A stretch of 64,000 nucleotides of DNA from Alteromonas profundi (GCF_010500865.1 NZ_JAAAWN010000011.1:1-64000), one strand, 5' to 3'; positions 28,327-38,578 are shown, numbered from the stretch's first letter. The notes: generated by a model not told the origin, from the letters alone. Program-made: numbers and translations.

Positions 28327-29709
28327 ATGAAACAAAAATATGTTCTAGGTTTGCTGATACTAAGTGGCTTGCTTAGCGCCTGCGCGAGTTCGCCCGACAA
28401 TACCTATAGCCAGTCGGCAAGCGCACAAACCGGAAAAGACATACATTGGAATGCACAAAGTGAACACGCAAAGGCCTCGGCCACGCTAACCGATTTAGTG
28501 AGTTTGCCTGGGCTAGATGGGTTTATACAAGAGGCCCTGTCTAATAACACTAGCGTTCAACAAACATTAATTACATTGCGCCGGGCGCAAGTAGCCATAG
28601 AGAGTGCTAAAGCCGAGGGTAACCTAAACGCCAGCGCGAGCTTTCAGGGCGTGAGAACGTCAGATAGTGCATCACAAAATAGCAGTAACACCAATACTTA
28701 TACGGCGGGCTTAGACATAAGCTGGGAGCTAGATGTATGGCAAAAAATTAGCGATGGTGTAGACGCTGCAAGTTTTAACGCGGCGTCCTCGCGGGCCACA
28801 TTGCAGGCTACCCAAGATACCCTAGTGGCCAACCTCATTCGCAGCTATCTAGATATTATTACGCAAAAGCAATTGTTAGCTGTAGAGCATCGCCGTCTTG
28901 AAGTATTCGAAAATAGCGAAAGTGTTATTCTAAAGCGTTATCGTACAGGTTTAGGCGCTCTGGATGACTTAGATGACGCGCGAACAAACAGTGCTAGTAC
29001 GAAAGCAACGATTGCAGAATATGAGTACACCCTTGCCACTAATTTACGCGCCTTTGCATTACTTCTTGGGCGTCAGGATCTTACTCTGGCCGATTTCCCC
29101 ACTATCGATGCGTTTCCGCAAGTATCAGCCCCGCTCGCCAGCTTACCCGCTCAAGACTTAGCACGCCGTCCCGATTTACAGTCAGCCTACTATGCGCTTA
29201 AAAGCACCGAGTCTAGTGTTAACGTGGCGTATAAAGCCTTATTGCCAAGTATTAACTTGTCAGCGGCGCTAAGCGACAGTGCCACAACGCCTTCTCAAGC
29301 CTTATTTACCAACCCTGTTTGGACGCTGCTAGGACAAATGACCGCGCCTTTGTTTCAGGGCGGGGCGCTACGGGCGCAAATTAAAGACGCGGAATTGGCG
29401 TCGTTAAATGCGTGGTGGCAATACAGAGAAACCTTATTGCAAGCTGTAAAAGAAACCCAAGATGCCCTTGATAACGAACGTAGCTTAACCTTACAGCGGC
29501 GCTATACCGAACAAGCTTTAGACAATGCTACACGCAGCGCAGACACAGCGAAAGGCCAATATAGACAAGGTCTTATCGATATTCTTGACTTGTTATCTGT
29601 GTACAACACACGGTTTAACTTACAAGCGCAGCAATTACAACTTCACGCATCCCAACTACAAAACAGAATCGACTTAGGACTAGCACTAGGCCTTGGAGTG
29701 TCACAATGA
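28327..29709 (+). CDS. RND outer membrane factor lipoprotein
   Basis: TolC-like channel of the NodT/OprM type forming the outer-membrane exit of a tripartite pump. A lipoprotein signal (LLILSGLLSACAS, lipobox Cys about residue 19) is followed by two repeated helical/beta halves. The repeat features GLDISWELDVWQKI and YRTGLGALDDLDDAR are in the first half, and WTLLGQMTAPLFQGGALRAQI and GQYRQGLIDILDLL in the second. The ATG at 28327 is preferred over one four codons earlier because it gives a normal MKQK signal peptide. Overlaps the adaptor by four bases. Confidence 0.93.
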   Translation: MKQKYVLGLLILSGLLSACASSPDNTYSQSASAQTGKDIHWNAQSEHAKASATLTDLVSLPGLDGFIQEALSNNTSVQQTLITLRRAQVAIESAKAEGNLNASASFQGVRTSDSASQNSSNTNTYTAGLDISWELDVWQKISDGVDAASFNAASSRATLQATQDTLVANLIRSYLDIITQKQLLAVEHRRLEVFENSESVILKRYRTGLGALDDLDDARTNSASTKATIAEYEYTLATNLRAFALLLGRQDLTLADFPTIDAFPQVSAPLASLPAQDLARRPDLQSAYYALKSTESSVNVAYKALLPSINLSAALSDSATTPSQALFTNPVWTLLGQMTAPLFQGGALRAQIKDAELASLNAWWQYRETLLQAVKETQDALDNERSLTLQRRYTEQALDNATRSADTAKGQYRQGLIDILDLLSVYNTRFNLQAQQLQLHASQLQNRIDLGLALGLGVSQ

Positions 29710-31064
29710 GAAAAAAACAGATCATAATTACGCTAATCGCCGCGTTAACCATCGTGCTTACGATTGGCTTTGTCATGGTGCAAATGGGCAGCAATGCAAA
29801 AGGCGGCCGCCCAGGGGGCCCACCATCAGCGAACGTGTCTGGGGCTAAACCTAACAAAGCTAATGCCAACAAAATGCCGCGTGAAGTCAGTGATGAAGGC
29901 CCTCAAGGTATGAAGTCTACCGGGGGGGCGCCACAAAACGAGCCAAGTGCAAAGGCTAGGCCTGACAAATTAAACCAAGGCCGCGAGCGACCAAATAGAG
30001 CAAAAGCCGGTAACGATACCACTAGTCAGGTAGCGCAGATAGGTGTAGTTGCAGTGTCGAAACAAACCTATAACGCCAAGGTAAAGGGGTATGGCGTGGT
30101 GCAACCTAAATACAGTTTGTCCTTTGTCTCGCAAGTTAGCGGGCAAATTGTGAGTATTAGTGAGCAATTTGAAACCGGTCGTACAATAACGCAAGGGCAG
30201 TCGTTAGCAGTTATCGACCCTACCGACTATAACGCGGCCCTAGCGAGTGCGCAGGCAAACTATGACGCCGCTTTGGTAGCATTAGAAGAGGAACGTTTGC
30301 AAGGTCAGCAAGCACAAGATGAATGGGCAAGGTCTGGTTTAGATGGAGAACCCGATTCTCCGCTGGTACATCGAGGCCCGCAACTCACCTCGGCAAAATC
30401 GGCATTAAAAGAAGCGCAGGAAAACCTCGCGCAAGCAAAACGTGACCTAGCGGCGAGTAAGTTAGCCGTACCATTTAATTCGCTTGTTGTGAGTCGTGAA
30501 GTGAGCCCAGGGAGTATAGTGCAGGTGGGTGGGGAAGTTGCGACCCTGTTTTCTACTGATACAGCAGAAATAGCGGTGGCGTTATCACCAAGCCAATGGC
30601 TGCAACTACCCACAGTCTCAGCAGACGGTATTATTAACTGGGCGGTAACACTTACCGATACCAGTAATACACGTTCGTGGCAGGGGCACGTAGAGCGTAT
30701 AGAGCAACATCAAGATGAAACCACACGCCAGCGTAATGCTGTTGTAGTGATAGAGCATCCTCTTGAACACACCTCGCCTTTGCATTTTGGTAGCTTTGTT
30801 ACGGCCATTATTGAAGGGCGTGAACTTAACGACGTATGGCGTATACCATCTTCTGCTATTTCACAGCAACAAGAAGTCTGGTACGTGGACAACACTACAA
30901 GTCAGCTTGCAAAGTTCACCCCCACGGTGCTGTTTGAGTATGAAGGCTATGCGTATATTCGCCCTTATGCAGAATTTGATGACGCCTTAATAGTAATACG
31001 TCCGCTTAGCAGTTACCTTGAAAATACGCCGGTTAACCCTGTGGTTGAAGGGGGCGGGCTGTGA
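29706..31064 (+). CDS. RND periplasmic adaptor subunit
   Basis: Membrane-fusion protein linking permease and outer-membrane channel. An N-terminal anchor (residues 6-26) is followed by about 90 residues of low-complexity Gly/Pro/Lys/Ala-rich sequence, which is unusual. The barrel-sandwich domain with a helical hairpin comes next (VSQVSGQIVSISEQF to AVPFNSLVVSREVSPGSIV). Beta-barrel and membrane-proximal domains end the protein. It overlaps both its neighbours by four bases, indicating coupled translation. Confidence 0.92.
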   Translation: MRKKQIIITLIAALTIVLTIGFVMVQMGSNAKGGRPGGPPSANVSGAKPNKANANKMPREVSDEGPQGMKSTGGAPQNEPSAKARPDKLNQGRERPNRAKAGNDTTSQVAQIGVVAVSKQTYNAKVKGYGVVQPKYSLSFVSQVSGQIVSISEQFETGRTITQGQSLAVIDPTDYNAALASAQANYDAALVALEEERLQGQQAQDEWARSGLDGEPDSPLVHRGPQLTSAKSALKEAQENLAQAKRDLAASKLAVPFNSLVVSREVSPGSIVQVGGEVATLFSTDTAEIAVALSPSQWLQLPTVSADGIINWAVTLTDTSNTRSWQGHVERIEQHQDETTRQRNAVVVIEHPLEHTSPLHFGSFVTAIIEGRELNDVWRIPSSAISQQQEVWYVDNTTSQLAKFTPTVLFEYEGYAYIRPYAEFDDALIVIRPLSSYLENTPVNPVVEGGGL

Positions 31065-34000
31065 ATCAACATAAAGGCATTATCGCGTGGTTCGCTAATA
31101 ACTCCGTTGCTGCAAACTTATTGATGGTGAGCCTAATTGTATTAGGTATCGTGTCGATGAACGATATTCGAAAAGAAGCATTCCCGAGTATGGAGCCTCG
31201 CTTTGTCACCATTTCCATGACCTATGAAAGCGGAGACGCAGAGCAGGCCGAAGAAGGTATCGCAATTAAAATCGAAAATGCATTGGAAGCGGTTCCCGGT
31301 ATAAAGCGGATTACCTCCACCTCAAATGCGACCGGCAGTACAGTACAGGTAGAAAAAGAGACCGAATACGATCTTGATGTACTGTTCAACGACATAAAAA
31401 CGGAAGTGGACAGTATCTACAATTTCCCCTCAGATGCTGAAACCGCGGTAATAGAAAAAGCGCGGCGGCAGGAGCATGCTATTTGGGTGCAACTGTACGG
31501 TGATGCTAGCCATGCTACGTTACAATATCTTGGACAACAGCTTGAACGTGATCTATTGGCTAAAAATGATATTCGGGAGGTCAACGCCGCTAATTTTATT
31601 AACCCTATGATGTCTATAGAAATAGATGAAGCCAAGCTACAAGCATACGGGTTAACGTTTTCGGATGTGGCTGATGCAATTAACCAGGAGTCAAATACAG
31701 CCCTCACAACAAGTTTACGTAATAAAGAGAAAGTCATTCGCCTGAAGGCATCAGAGCAGGCCTACTATGCAAAAGATTTTGCCGGTATTCCTCTTGTTAC
31801 CAGTAGTAACGGGGTAATTTTAACGGTAGGTGATGTGGCCACCGTAACCGATATGTTTGCTGACGATAGTTATGCTATGTCTCGTTACAATGGCCAAAAC
31901 GGTTATGGCATACAAATACTTATGGATGAGTATGGCGATATCACCAAAATGGTCGAGCAAGCCCATGAAGTGGTGGATGAGTGGCATGAACGCGGGCTAT
32001 TACCAGCAGGGGTAGAGCTTGAGACTTGGTATGACAAAAGTACCCTTATTACAGAGCGCCTAGCGCTATTAACCAGTAATGCGGCAATGGGAATAGTGTT
32101 GGTGTTTATAACGCTGGCGCTGTTTCTTAATTTGAGGGTGGCGTTTTGGGTGGCTGCAGGCTTGCCTTTCATTTTCTTCGGTACGCTCTACTTTATGACT
32201 GATTCCTATACGGGGATGACGCTTAACGAAATGACGACCTTTGGTTTCATTATGGCGTTAGGTATTGTGGTAGATGACGCTGTGGTAGTGGGGGAGAGTG
32301 TTTATGCCACACGAAGGCGCTACGGAGATACTTTAGCAAATACTATTGCAGGTACCCACAAAGTGGCTATTCCTACCCTATTTGGGGTATTAACCACAGT
32401 GGCAACCTTCTTTGCACTTTCAAATGTGTCTGGGGGGTTAGGTAAGCTTTATTCACAATTTGGCATGATAGTAACCATCTGTTTATTGCTTTCGGTGGTT
32501 GAGTCAAAGCTTATTTTACCTTCACATTTGGCGCATTTGCCGACCAAAAAAACGCCCCAGCGAGGCATCGCGCGTATTTGGGGTAATGTGCAAGATAAAG
32601 CGGATGATAGCCTTCAATGGTTCAATGAACGTATCTATCAGCCAGTATTAAACGCCACTATTACGTATCGCTATGCTGCCGTATTCTTATTTATAGCGCT
32701 TTTCGTTGTGGTGATGAGTCTGCCGCTAACCGGCGCGGTTCGGGTGGGCTTTTTCCCGAGTATGCAGGGCGACACAGTAACGGCAAATATGTCGTTATAC
32801 AGTGATGCAAGCTTTGGCCAAACGGAGCGTAACTTGTTGACCTTAGAACGCGCGGCTATACAAGCTGACGCCGCCTTAATAGAAGAGGTTGGCGCACAAG
32901 GCACAGGAATTAAAAGCCTGCAGGTAAGTGCAAGTGGCGATCAAAGTGGCACTATTACCATTTCACTTAGTGATGAAAAACCCTATACCTTAGATATGCT
33001 GTCAGCTAAATGGAACGAGATCGTCGGCAGCTTAGAAGGGGTTGAAAAGCTGAAAATTCAATCGCGTAGAGAGATGGTTGGTGCGTTTGAGGTTGAACTG
33101 AAAAGCATTAATGATGACACGCTAACCGCCGCGAATGACGCTTTTCAACAGGCGCTGGCAAATATTGATGGCGTGTACGGTATAGAAACATCATTAACCC
33201 CGGGCGAAGCTATGATGCGCTTTGAACTAACGCCGCAAGGCCGCGCTATGGGCATGGATACACGCAGTCTATCGCAACAGTTACTTAAAGCCTTTGGAGG
33301 CGAAATAGTTCAGCGTTATCTACGCGATAAAAACGAAGTAAAAGTAAGGGTGCGCTATCCTGAAGAAGATCGTATGAACCCTTCGGATGTGTTGGACACA
33401 CGGGTAAGGCTTGACGATGGAACGGTAGTTCCACTTAGTGTGGTCGCAACCATGATCCCCGATGTGCAGCAAAAACAAGTTGTGCGCATTGACGGTTTGC
33501 GAGCACTGAAAGTAAGTGCCTCGGTATACAGTGATACTATTACCTCAACTGAACTAGTAAATCAGCTACAGAGCGATTTGGTGCCTACACTAAAACGGCA
33601 ATACCCCGACCTTTCAATGTATTTTGCAGGGGAGGCTGAACAACAGGCGGAAACGCAAAGCTCCATGCAAAGTGTCTTTATATTAGCCTTGTTATCTATT
33701 TTTGCGCTACTTGCAATACCGCTAAAATCTTATGTGCAACCGCTTATTATTATGACCGCAATACCGTTTGGTATTGTGGGGGCTGTTATCGGGCACTGGT
33801 CGAATGGGCTTATGCTAAGCATTTTGTCACTTAACGGGATATTGGCGCTAAGTGGGGTAGTGGTAAACGACAGTCTATTGCTGGTTTCTCGTTTTAATGC
33901 GCTTCGAAAGGAAGGTATGCAACTTAAAGAAGCGGTAATAGAGGCCTGTACCAGTCGCTTACGTGCGGTACTATTAACCTCTATAACTACCTTTGTGGGG

Positions 34001-34192
34001 CTATACCCCATTTTGGGCGAAACCTCAGTGCAAGCGCAATTTCTTATCCCTGCTGCGGCTTCATTAGGCTATGGCATTTTGTTTGCCACAGCTATAACCT
34101 TACTGCTTATCCCCGCACTGTTGCTAATTTATGAAGATTTGATTCATCTTAGCAAGCAAGGGAAAGACAAGTTATTGCAGGCAGTTAACTAG
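31061..34192 (+). CDS. RND efflux permease
   Basis: Proton-driven inner-membrane pump of 1043 residues with the two-fold RND plan: one helix, a large periplasmic loop, six helices, repeated. The first half has the proton-relay motif GIVVDDAVVVGES in TM4, and the N-terminal AANLLMVSLIVLGIVSM. The second half has the matching GVVVNDSLLLVSRFN, so TM10 lacks the acidic pair, as usual. Closest in style to HAE-type multidrug exporters; substrates cannot be read from the sequence. The following genes encode its probable regulators. Confidence 0.95.
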   Translation: MNQHKGIIAWFANNSVAANLLMVSLIVLGIVSMNDIRKEAFPSMEPRFVTISMTYESGDAEQAEEGIAIKIENALEAVPGIKRITSTSNATGSTVQVEKETEYDLDVLFNDIKTEVDSIYNFPSDAETAVIEKARRQEHAIWVQLYGDASHATLQYLGQQLERDLLAKNDIREVNAANFINPMMSIEIDEAKLQAYGLTFSDVADAINQESNTALTTSLRNKEKVIRLKASEQAYYAKDFAGIPLVTSSNGVILTVGDVATVTDMFADDSYAMSRYNGQNGYGIQILMDEYGDITKMVEQAHEVVDEWHERGLLPAGVELETWYDKSTLITERLALLTSNAAMGIVLVFITLALFLNLRVAFWVAAGLPFIFFGTLYFMTDSYTGMTLNEMTTFGFIMALGIVVDDAVVVGESVYATRRRYGDTLANTIAGTHKVAIPTLFGVLTTVATFFALSNVSGGLGKLYSQFGMIVTICLLLSVVESKLILPSHLAHLPTKKTPQRGIARIWGNVQDKADDSLQWFNERIYQPVLNATITYRYAAVFLFIALFVVVMSLPLTGAVRVGFFPSMQGDTVTANMSLYSDASFGQTERNLLTLERAAIQADAALIEEVGAQGTGIKSLQVSASGDQSGTITISLSDEKPYTLDMLSAKWNEIVGSLEGVEKLKIQSRREMVGAFEVELKSINDDTLTAANDAFQQALANIDGVYGIETSLTPGEAMMRFELTPQGRAMGMDTRSLSQQLLKAFGGEIVQRYLRDKNEVKVRVRYPEEDRMNPSDVLDTRVRLDDGTVVPLSVVATMIPDVQQKQVVRIDGLRALKVSASVYSDTITSTELVNQLQSDLVPTLKRQYPDLSMYFAGEAEQQAETQSSMQSVFILALLSIFALLAIPLKSYVQPLIIMTAIPFGIVGAVIGHWSNGLMLSILSLNGILALSGVVVNDSLLLVSRFNALRKEGMQLKEAVIEACTSRLRAVLLTSITTFVGLYPILGETSVQAQFLIPAAASLGYGILFATAITLLLIPALLLIYEDLIHLSKQGKDKLLQAVN

Positions 34193-34201
34193 GTGGACAG
34201 C

Positions 34202-34882
34202 ATGAACCGCGTGTTATTGGTAGAAGATGATTTAGGTTTGGCGGGCAACATCCTCGATTATTTCGAGCTAGAAGATATGGTATGTGATCATGCCGCTAAT
34301 GGCATCGCCGCAACCCACTTTCAACAGGCCAATCAATATGACGTGATAGTCTTAGATATTAATCTGCCAAGGATGGACGGCCTAAGTGTGTGTGAACACA
34401 TACGTAACGAAGGCGACGACACCCCCGTCATAATGTTAACCGCGCGAGACCAGTTAGAAGACAAGCTGGCGGGGTTTAACAAAGGCGCTGATGATTATTT
34501 AGTTAAGCCTTTCGCCATGGCTGAATTAGTTGCCCGTGTAGGCGCATTGGCAAATCGGCGCTCTAGCAACGTGAACCAACTAAGGTTCGCTAATCTTACC
34601 CTTACGATCAAGCCACAGGTTGCAGAGGTAGAAGGTAGGCCAATAAAATTAAGTCCAATTACCTATGAGTTACTTAAGTGTTTAGTGCGCGCACAAGGCA
34701 ACAGTGTGCCACGGGAGAAGCTGGTGGAGGCGGCGTGGGGCGAAGATGCGCCGGAAAGCAATGCGTTGAAAGTACACATGCACCACTTACGCAAGGCCCT
34801 TACGCAGGCCAAGGCGTCAGCACATATATTGTCGCGCCCCGGCGCCGGCTTTTATTTAACTACGGAGACCACGGATGGTTGA
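34202..34882 (+). CDS. OmpR-family response regulator
   Basis: A receiver domain (1-115) with the acidic pocket VEDD, phospho-acceptor Asp in VIVLDINLPRMDG, Thr in VIMLTAR and Lys in DYLVKPF. A winged-helix domain follows (about 130-224; LSPITYELLKCLVRAQGNSV, ALKVHMHHLRKAL, GAGFYL). I start at ATG 34202, MNRVLLVEDD, with AGGTGG as ribosome site; a GTG at 34193 is possible. It sits nine bases after the pump gene and overlaps the sensor by eight. Likely controls this operon through the repeats at 28263-28281. Confidence 0.94.
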   Translation: MNRVLLVEDDLGLAGNILDYFELEDMVCDHAANGIAATHFQQANQYDVIVLDINLPRMDGLSVCEHIRNEGDDTPVIMLTARDQLEDKLAGFNKGADDYLVKPFAMAELVARVGALANRRSSNVNQLRFANLTLTIKPQVAEVEGRPIKLSPITYELLKCLVRAQGNSVPREKLVEAAWGEDAPESNALKVHMHHLRKALTQAKASAHILSRPGAGFYLTTETTDG

Positions 34883-36176
34883 AGGTTTGCGCTTAAGCTT
34901 AAGAAAGTTCGTAATGTTAACGCTCCTTGCTGTAGGAAGCGTAATTATCGTATTGTTTTCGATTCAATCCGCTGACAGTTTTTTAGATGGTATGGATGGC
35001 ATGCTAAGAACCAGCATGATGCAAGCCGCAAAACGCGTGCAAGTGACGCCCGGCAAGCCTACTAAAATTTTAGAATACCATATAGCAGCGACATATGAAG
35101 ATGTACCTGAGGTTATAAAAGAGAGCTTTCCTCAAGCGTTTATAACGCCCAGAGCGCTGATGAAAAAAATTTATAAGCCAAATATATTTGAACGTCCCCT
35201 CTCGGCATCATTTTTGGTTATGGTACCGCAACCAAATGGCCAAAAAGTGTATGTTTCTCAGCGTTTTACTGCGCCGCCAATAGAAACTGAAAAGCGCTTT
35301 AGAATTAACCACCAGATGCATAGCATTTTGGTGGGTGTTGCTGCGCTTGTTGCCTTCTCAATCGCACTTTTACTGTTGTTACGCTCGGTGTCTCGGCCTG
35401 TTGAGTCGTTACAGGCTTGGGCCGCAAGCCTTGACGAAAGCCATCTAGATAAGCCTATACCAGACTTCCGTTACACAGAATTAAATGCCTTAGCTACTAT
35501 TATTCACAGTAGCTTACAGCGGGTGAAGCAAACCGTTGAGCGAGAACGTGAATTTGTTAACCATGCCAGTCACGAGCTCCGCACCCCTATCGCAGTGGTG
35601 CGAAGCAGTATTGAATTATTGTATAGAGTGGTCGATGTAGAAAATAGCAAAGGCCGAAATGCCGTGTCGCGCATAGATAGCGCCGCTAAAACCATGGCAG
35701 ATCTTACTGAAACATTACTTTGGTTAGGGCGCGAGAACGGTAATGAACTTGCGATTAGTGAGGTAGATGTTGCTACCTTGGTGAAAACGTTAGTTGATGA
35801 TTTGATGTATTTGTTGCAAGGAAAATCTGTATCGGTAACACTAAATTTAGATCACTGTGTTAAGGCGATGCCAGCAACCGCCGCGCAAATAGTCATAGGC
35901 AACGTTATTCGCAACGCATTTCAACATACCTATCAAGGTAAGGTGGTCATATCACTAACGGAAGATACGCTAATAGTGTCTAATTTTGAAGATAACCCTG
36001 CCTCTTCATCCTATTTATCCCCTAAAGGTGCAGAAATGGGAGAAGGGTTTGGTATTGGCTTGAAGCTCATCGACAAACTGACACAAAAATTAAATTGGGG
36101 ATATCACCCAGAACACAGCAAGCAAGGCTATACAGTGGTTTTAGCTATGCACGCTGTAAATCAGTTGCCGAAATAA
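34875..36176 (+). CDS. Sensor histidine kinase of the RND operon
   Basis: Two membrane helices (about 12-31 and 152-172) flank a periplasmic sensor of about 120 residues with no known motif. HAMP-like and HisKA regions follow, with His-233 in FVNHASHELRTPIAV. The HATPase domain has the N box GNVIRNAFQHT and G box GEGFGIGLKLIDKL; it is compact, and I see no clear DxGxG G1 box, which reads SNFEDNP instead. Partner of the preceding regulator. Ends with a strong terminator. Confidence 0.92.
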   Translation: MVEGLRLSLRKFVMLTLLAVGSVIIVLFSIQSADSFLDGMDGMLRTSMMQAAKRVQVTPGKPTKILEYHIAATYEDVPEVIKESFPQAFITPRALMKKIYKPNIFERPLSASFLVMVPQPNGQKVYVSQRFTAPPIETEKRFRINHQMHSILVGVAALVAFSIALLLLLRSVSRPVESLQAWAASLDESHLDKPIPDFRYTELNALATIIHSSLQRVKQTVEREREFVNHASHELRTPIAVVRSSIELLYRVVDVENSKGRNAVSRIDSAAKTMADLTETLLWLGRENGNELAISEVDVATLVKTLVDDLMYLLQGKSVSVTLNLDHCVKAMPATAAQIVIGNVIRNAFQHTYQGKVVISLTEDTLIVSNFEDNPASSSYLSPKGAEMGEGFGIGLKLIDKLTQKLNWGYHPEHSKQGYTVVLAMHAVNQLPK

Positions 36177-36219
36177 CCTTTACTGGCCCCTCGCGGTTTT
36201 TATGAGCAGAGTAAACTAC

Positions 36220-36250
36220 AAAAGGGGAAGCGTTCTGCTTCCCCTTTTAA
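36220..36250 (+). terminator. Terminator of the RND-regulator operon
   Basis: Stem AAAAGGGGAAGC / GCTTCCCCTTTT (36220-36231 and 36237-36248) with a five-base loop. Confidence 0.92.
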
Positions 36251-36295
36251 ACTTCTATGTTTTAACCCTGACTTAGCCGAGTTCGATTTCAGGTG

Positions 36296-36898
36296 TTACA
36301 TCCACTCTTTGCTACGGTTGCGCTTTTTGGGTAAATAGGTAAGAAATACGCCTAATAGAATACCCGCGCCTGCCACCATACCGCCACGTGTAAACCATGT
36401 TACTAACTCGTCTTTATCGGCACGCTCAACCTGTGCAGTCAAACGAGAGACTTCGCTGGCTTGTTGTTCAGTCTGTGTTGTGAGTTGCGTTACTTTTTGT
36501 CGTGCATCATTAAGTTGCTGGCGTAAGCGCGCGTTTTCCTGCTGTACCTGCTGAAGGTTCGCTTGGCTGTCGGCTAGCTGTTCGCTGATCATAGGTAACT
36601 GTTCAGATTGTGACATAGTCGTGGTCACAAACTTCGACTCCACCCATCCCGTACGGTCTTGATTATCCTTAATTTGAGTGTACTCGGTATCGCTATCGCT
36701 ACCTAGTACAGTAACCGGCGTACCAGCTTCAACAGAGCCCAGAATACGGTAATTGCGGCTGGGGCCTGTGTGCATGAAAATAAACAAATCGTCACGAATA
36801 TAATGTGACGACGAGGCTTCTAACGGGGGTGTATCTTGCAAGGCAAATGCCTGGCATGAGCATGCAAAAAGGGCAAAAGATAACCACTTTCGAATCAT
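36296..36898 (-). CDS. YgiM-like SH3-domain protein (TIGR04211 type)
   Basis: Envelope protein with a signal peptide (MIRKWLSFALFACSCQAFALQ) and a bacterial SH3 domain (about 30-95, YIRDDLFIFMHTGPSRNYRILGS to GWVESKFV). A coiled coil follows (about 105-165) and then a C-terminal membrane helix (GGMVAGAGILLGVFLTYL) with a basic tail. This is the plan of the E. coli YgiM/TIGR04211 family, of unclear role. I start at 36898; the frame runs 24 codons further upstream with no signal. Diverges from ygiF, its partner gene in many gammaproteobacteria. Confidence 0.83.
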   Translation of the reverse strand: MIRKWLSFALFACSCQAFALQDTPPLEASSSHYIRDDLFIFMHTGPSRNYRILGSVEAGTPVTVLGSDSDTEYTQIKDNQDRTGWVESKFVTTTMSQSEQLPMISEQLADSQANLQQVQQENARLRQQLNDARQKVTQLTTQTEQQASEVSRLTAQVERADKDELVTWFTRGGMVAGAGILLGVFLTYLPKKRNRSKEWM

Positions 36899-37075
36899 AG
36901 GTAGTCCAAATACTCGTCTAAAACATGAAGATGGTATTGGTTGACCGCCATAAAGGCAAGTTTGTTCCACTTTTGTCTAATTTTAGTTTGTGGGATACGC
37001 TATCATACAGGGCGTTGCGAAACCCTAATCGCACAGGTAAGGTTGTAATATAACAAAAGGTGTCTGCGCACAATT

Positions 37076-38578
37076 ATGTCTGAAATCGAATTGAAGTTTG
37101 TTTCTCATCACGATGCCCACCAAGCATTTTCTAGCCAGGTGTTACCCTTATTTGAAAAGCATAATGTGGCGTTGATCTCCCACCACGAAATGCGCCTTGA
37201 GAACGATTATTACGACACCCCGCAGCATGACTTTCAACAACATAAAATGGGGTTTCGGGTTCGTGGAAATAACGGTGAGTATGAGCAAACCTTAAAAACC
37301 AATGGTAAAGTAAGCGGTGGCTTACACCAGCGCGCCGAATACAATGTTCCGCTTGAACAGCCAACCCCAAACCTAGCGTTGTTTGACAGCAAGGTGTGGC
37401 CAGACGGCTGGACGGTAAAAGACAATGACGTGCTAGAACGACAATTTAGTACTCACTTTACCCGTCACGCTTATGTGGTCGAAGTACAAAATAGTCGTGT
37501 TGAAGTAGTGTTAGATTGTGGACAAGCCATAACTAACAAAGCAAATTCAGCGATCAATGAGATAGAGCTTGAATTACAAGAAGGCGAGATAGATAGTTTA
37601 TTTGTGTTAGCGCAATTGATTAATCAAGTGATGGATGTGCGCCTAAGTGATGTTTCTAAAGCGGCGCAAGGCTATCAGTTATTACACGGTTTAACGGCCA
37701 AAATACGACCACTGCCCGATTTCTTAGCCCTTTCCACAGAAACCACCACTGAAGAAGCATTTTCTCGCGCTATTCAATTAGCACTTGCACATTGGCAGCA
37801 TCACGAGCATTTATTTATCGAAACCGGTTCTATTAAAATGCTCAGCGAAGTCGCCAAGAGTATACGGTTACTCCTGCAAAGTGTGTCTCTCTACTTGCCT
37901 GTATTACAGTGCCCTGAATTACTCGCATTACACAGAAAGCTAATAGCCTATGCACAACAATGGGCATGGCAAGACGACTTACAAAGTTTGCGTTATTTAT
38001 TGTCCAAAAAAAGCCTCTTTTACAAAACCCTTACTAAGCATGCGGGAATTGTAAGTTACCTGCAGGGCCGCAAGGCGGGGTTGGTTCATGCGCATGATCC
38101 AGCAAGCTTGTTTTTTGACGCCATGGCTACCGAAATTAAACTAAACGCCATAGATATAATCAGTAAGCAACCCTGGCGCGATTCTGCCACAGGATATCAA
38201 CTACCCGTGTTAGAGCATGCCAAAGGCTGGCTTTCGCAGGGGTGGCAAACGGTACAGCAAAGTATGCCAGTGAATAAACCTATGGGGCCATCCAATTACT
38301 CGGCCGTAGAGGTAATGTTACGACAAACCTTATGGAGTGGCTTTTTATTAGGTGACTTATTTGTTGAAGAAAGAGGCAACTTTAGAGCGCCGTGGCTAGA
38401 TTTACTTACCGGTATCGATGAGCTTAACGCCTTGCTGATGTTACGTCAGGCTGTGCAGGAAGCTGAGTTAGAAAACCAAGCTGAATTAAGTAAATGGACC
38501 AGTGACAAGCTTACAACGCTTATCAAAGTAATGGAGCGTACACGTTCAGTCGCTATGCAAAAAGATATTTATTGGTAA
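37076..38578 (+). CDS. Inorganic triphosphatase YgiF (CYTH-CHAD)
   Basis: Hydrolyses tripolyphosphate. The N-terminal CYTH tunnel domain (1-205) begins MSEIELKF, the ExExK signature, followed by KMGFRVRGNNGEYEQTLKT and NEIELELQEGE with the acidic metal ligands. The C-terminal CHAD domain (about 225-495) is helical, with polyphosphate-type basic positions. Length and layout match E. coli YgiF. Diverges from the YgiM-like gene with about 180 bases between their starts; the next gene starts 33 bases downstream. Confidence 0.9.
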   Translation: MSEIELKFVSHHDAHQAFSSQVLPLFEKHNVALISHHEMRLENDYYDTPQHDFQQHKMGFRVRGNNGEYEQTLKTNGKVSGGLHQRAEYNVPLEQPTPNLALFDSKVWPDGWTVKDNDVLERQFSTHFTRHAYVVEVQNSRVEVVLDCGQAITNKANSAINEIELELQEGEIDSLFVLAQLINQVMDVRLSDVSKAAQGYQLLHGLTAKIRPLPDFLALSTETTTEEAFSRAIQLALAHWQHHEHLFIETGSIKMLSEVAKSIRLLLQSVSLYLPVLQCPELLALHRKLIAYAQQWAWQDDLQSLRYLLSKKSLFYKTLTKHAGIVSYLQGRKAGLVHAHDPASLFFDAMATEIKLNAIDIISKQPWRDSATGYQLPVLEHAKGWLSQGWQTVQQSMPVNKPMGPSNYSAVEVMLRQTLWSGFLLGDLFVEERGNFRAPWLDLLTGIDELNALLMLRQAVQEAELENQAELSKWTSDKLTTLIKVMERTRSVAMQKDIYW

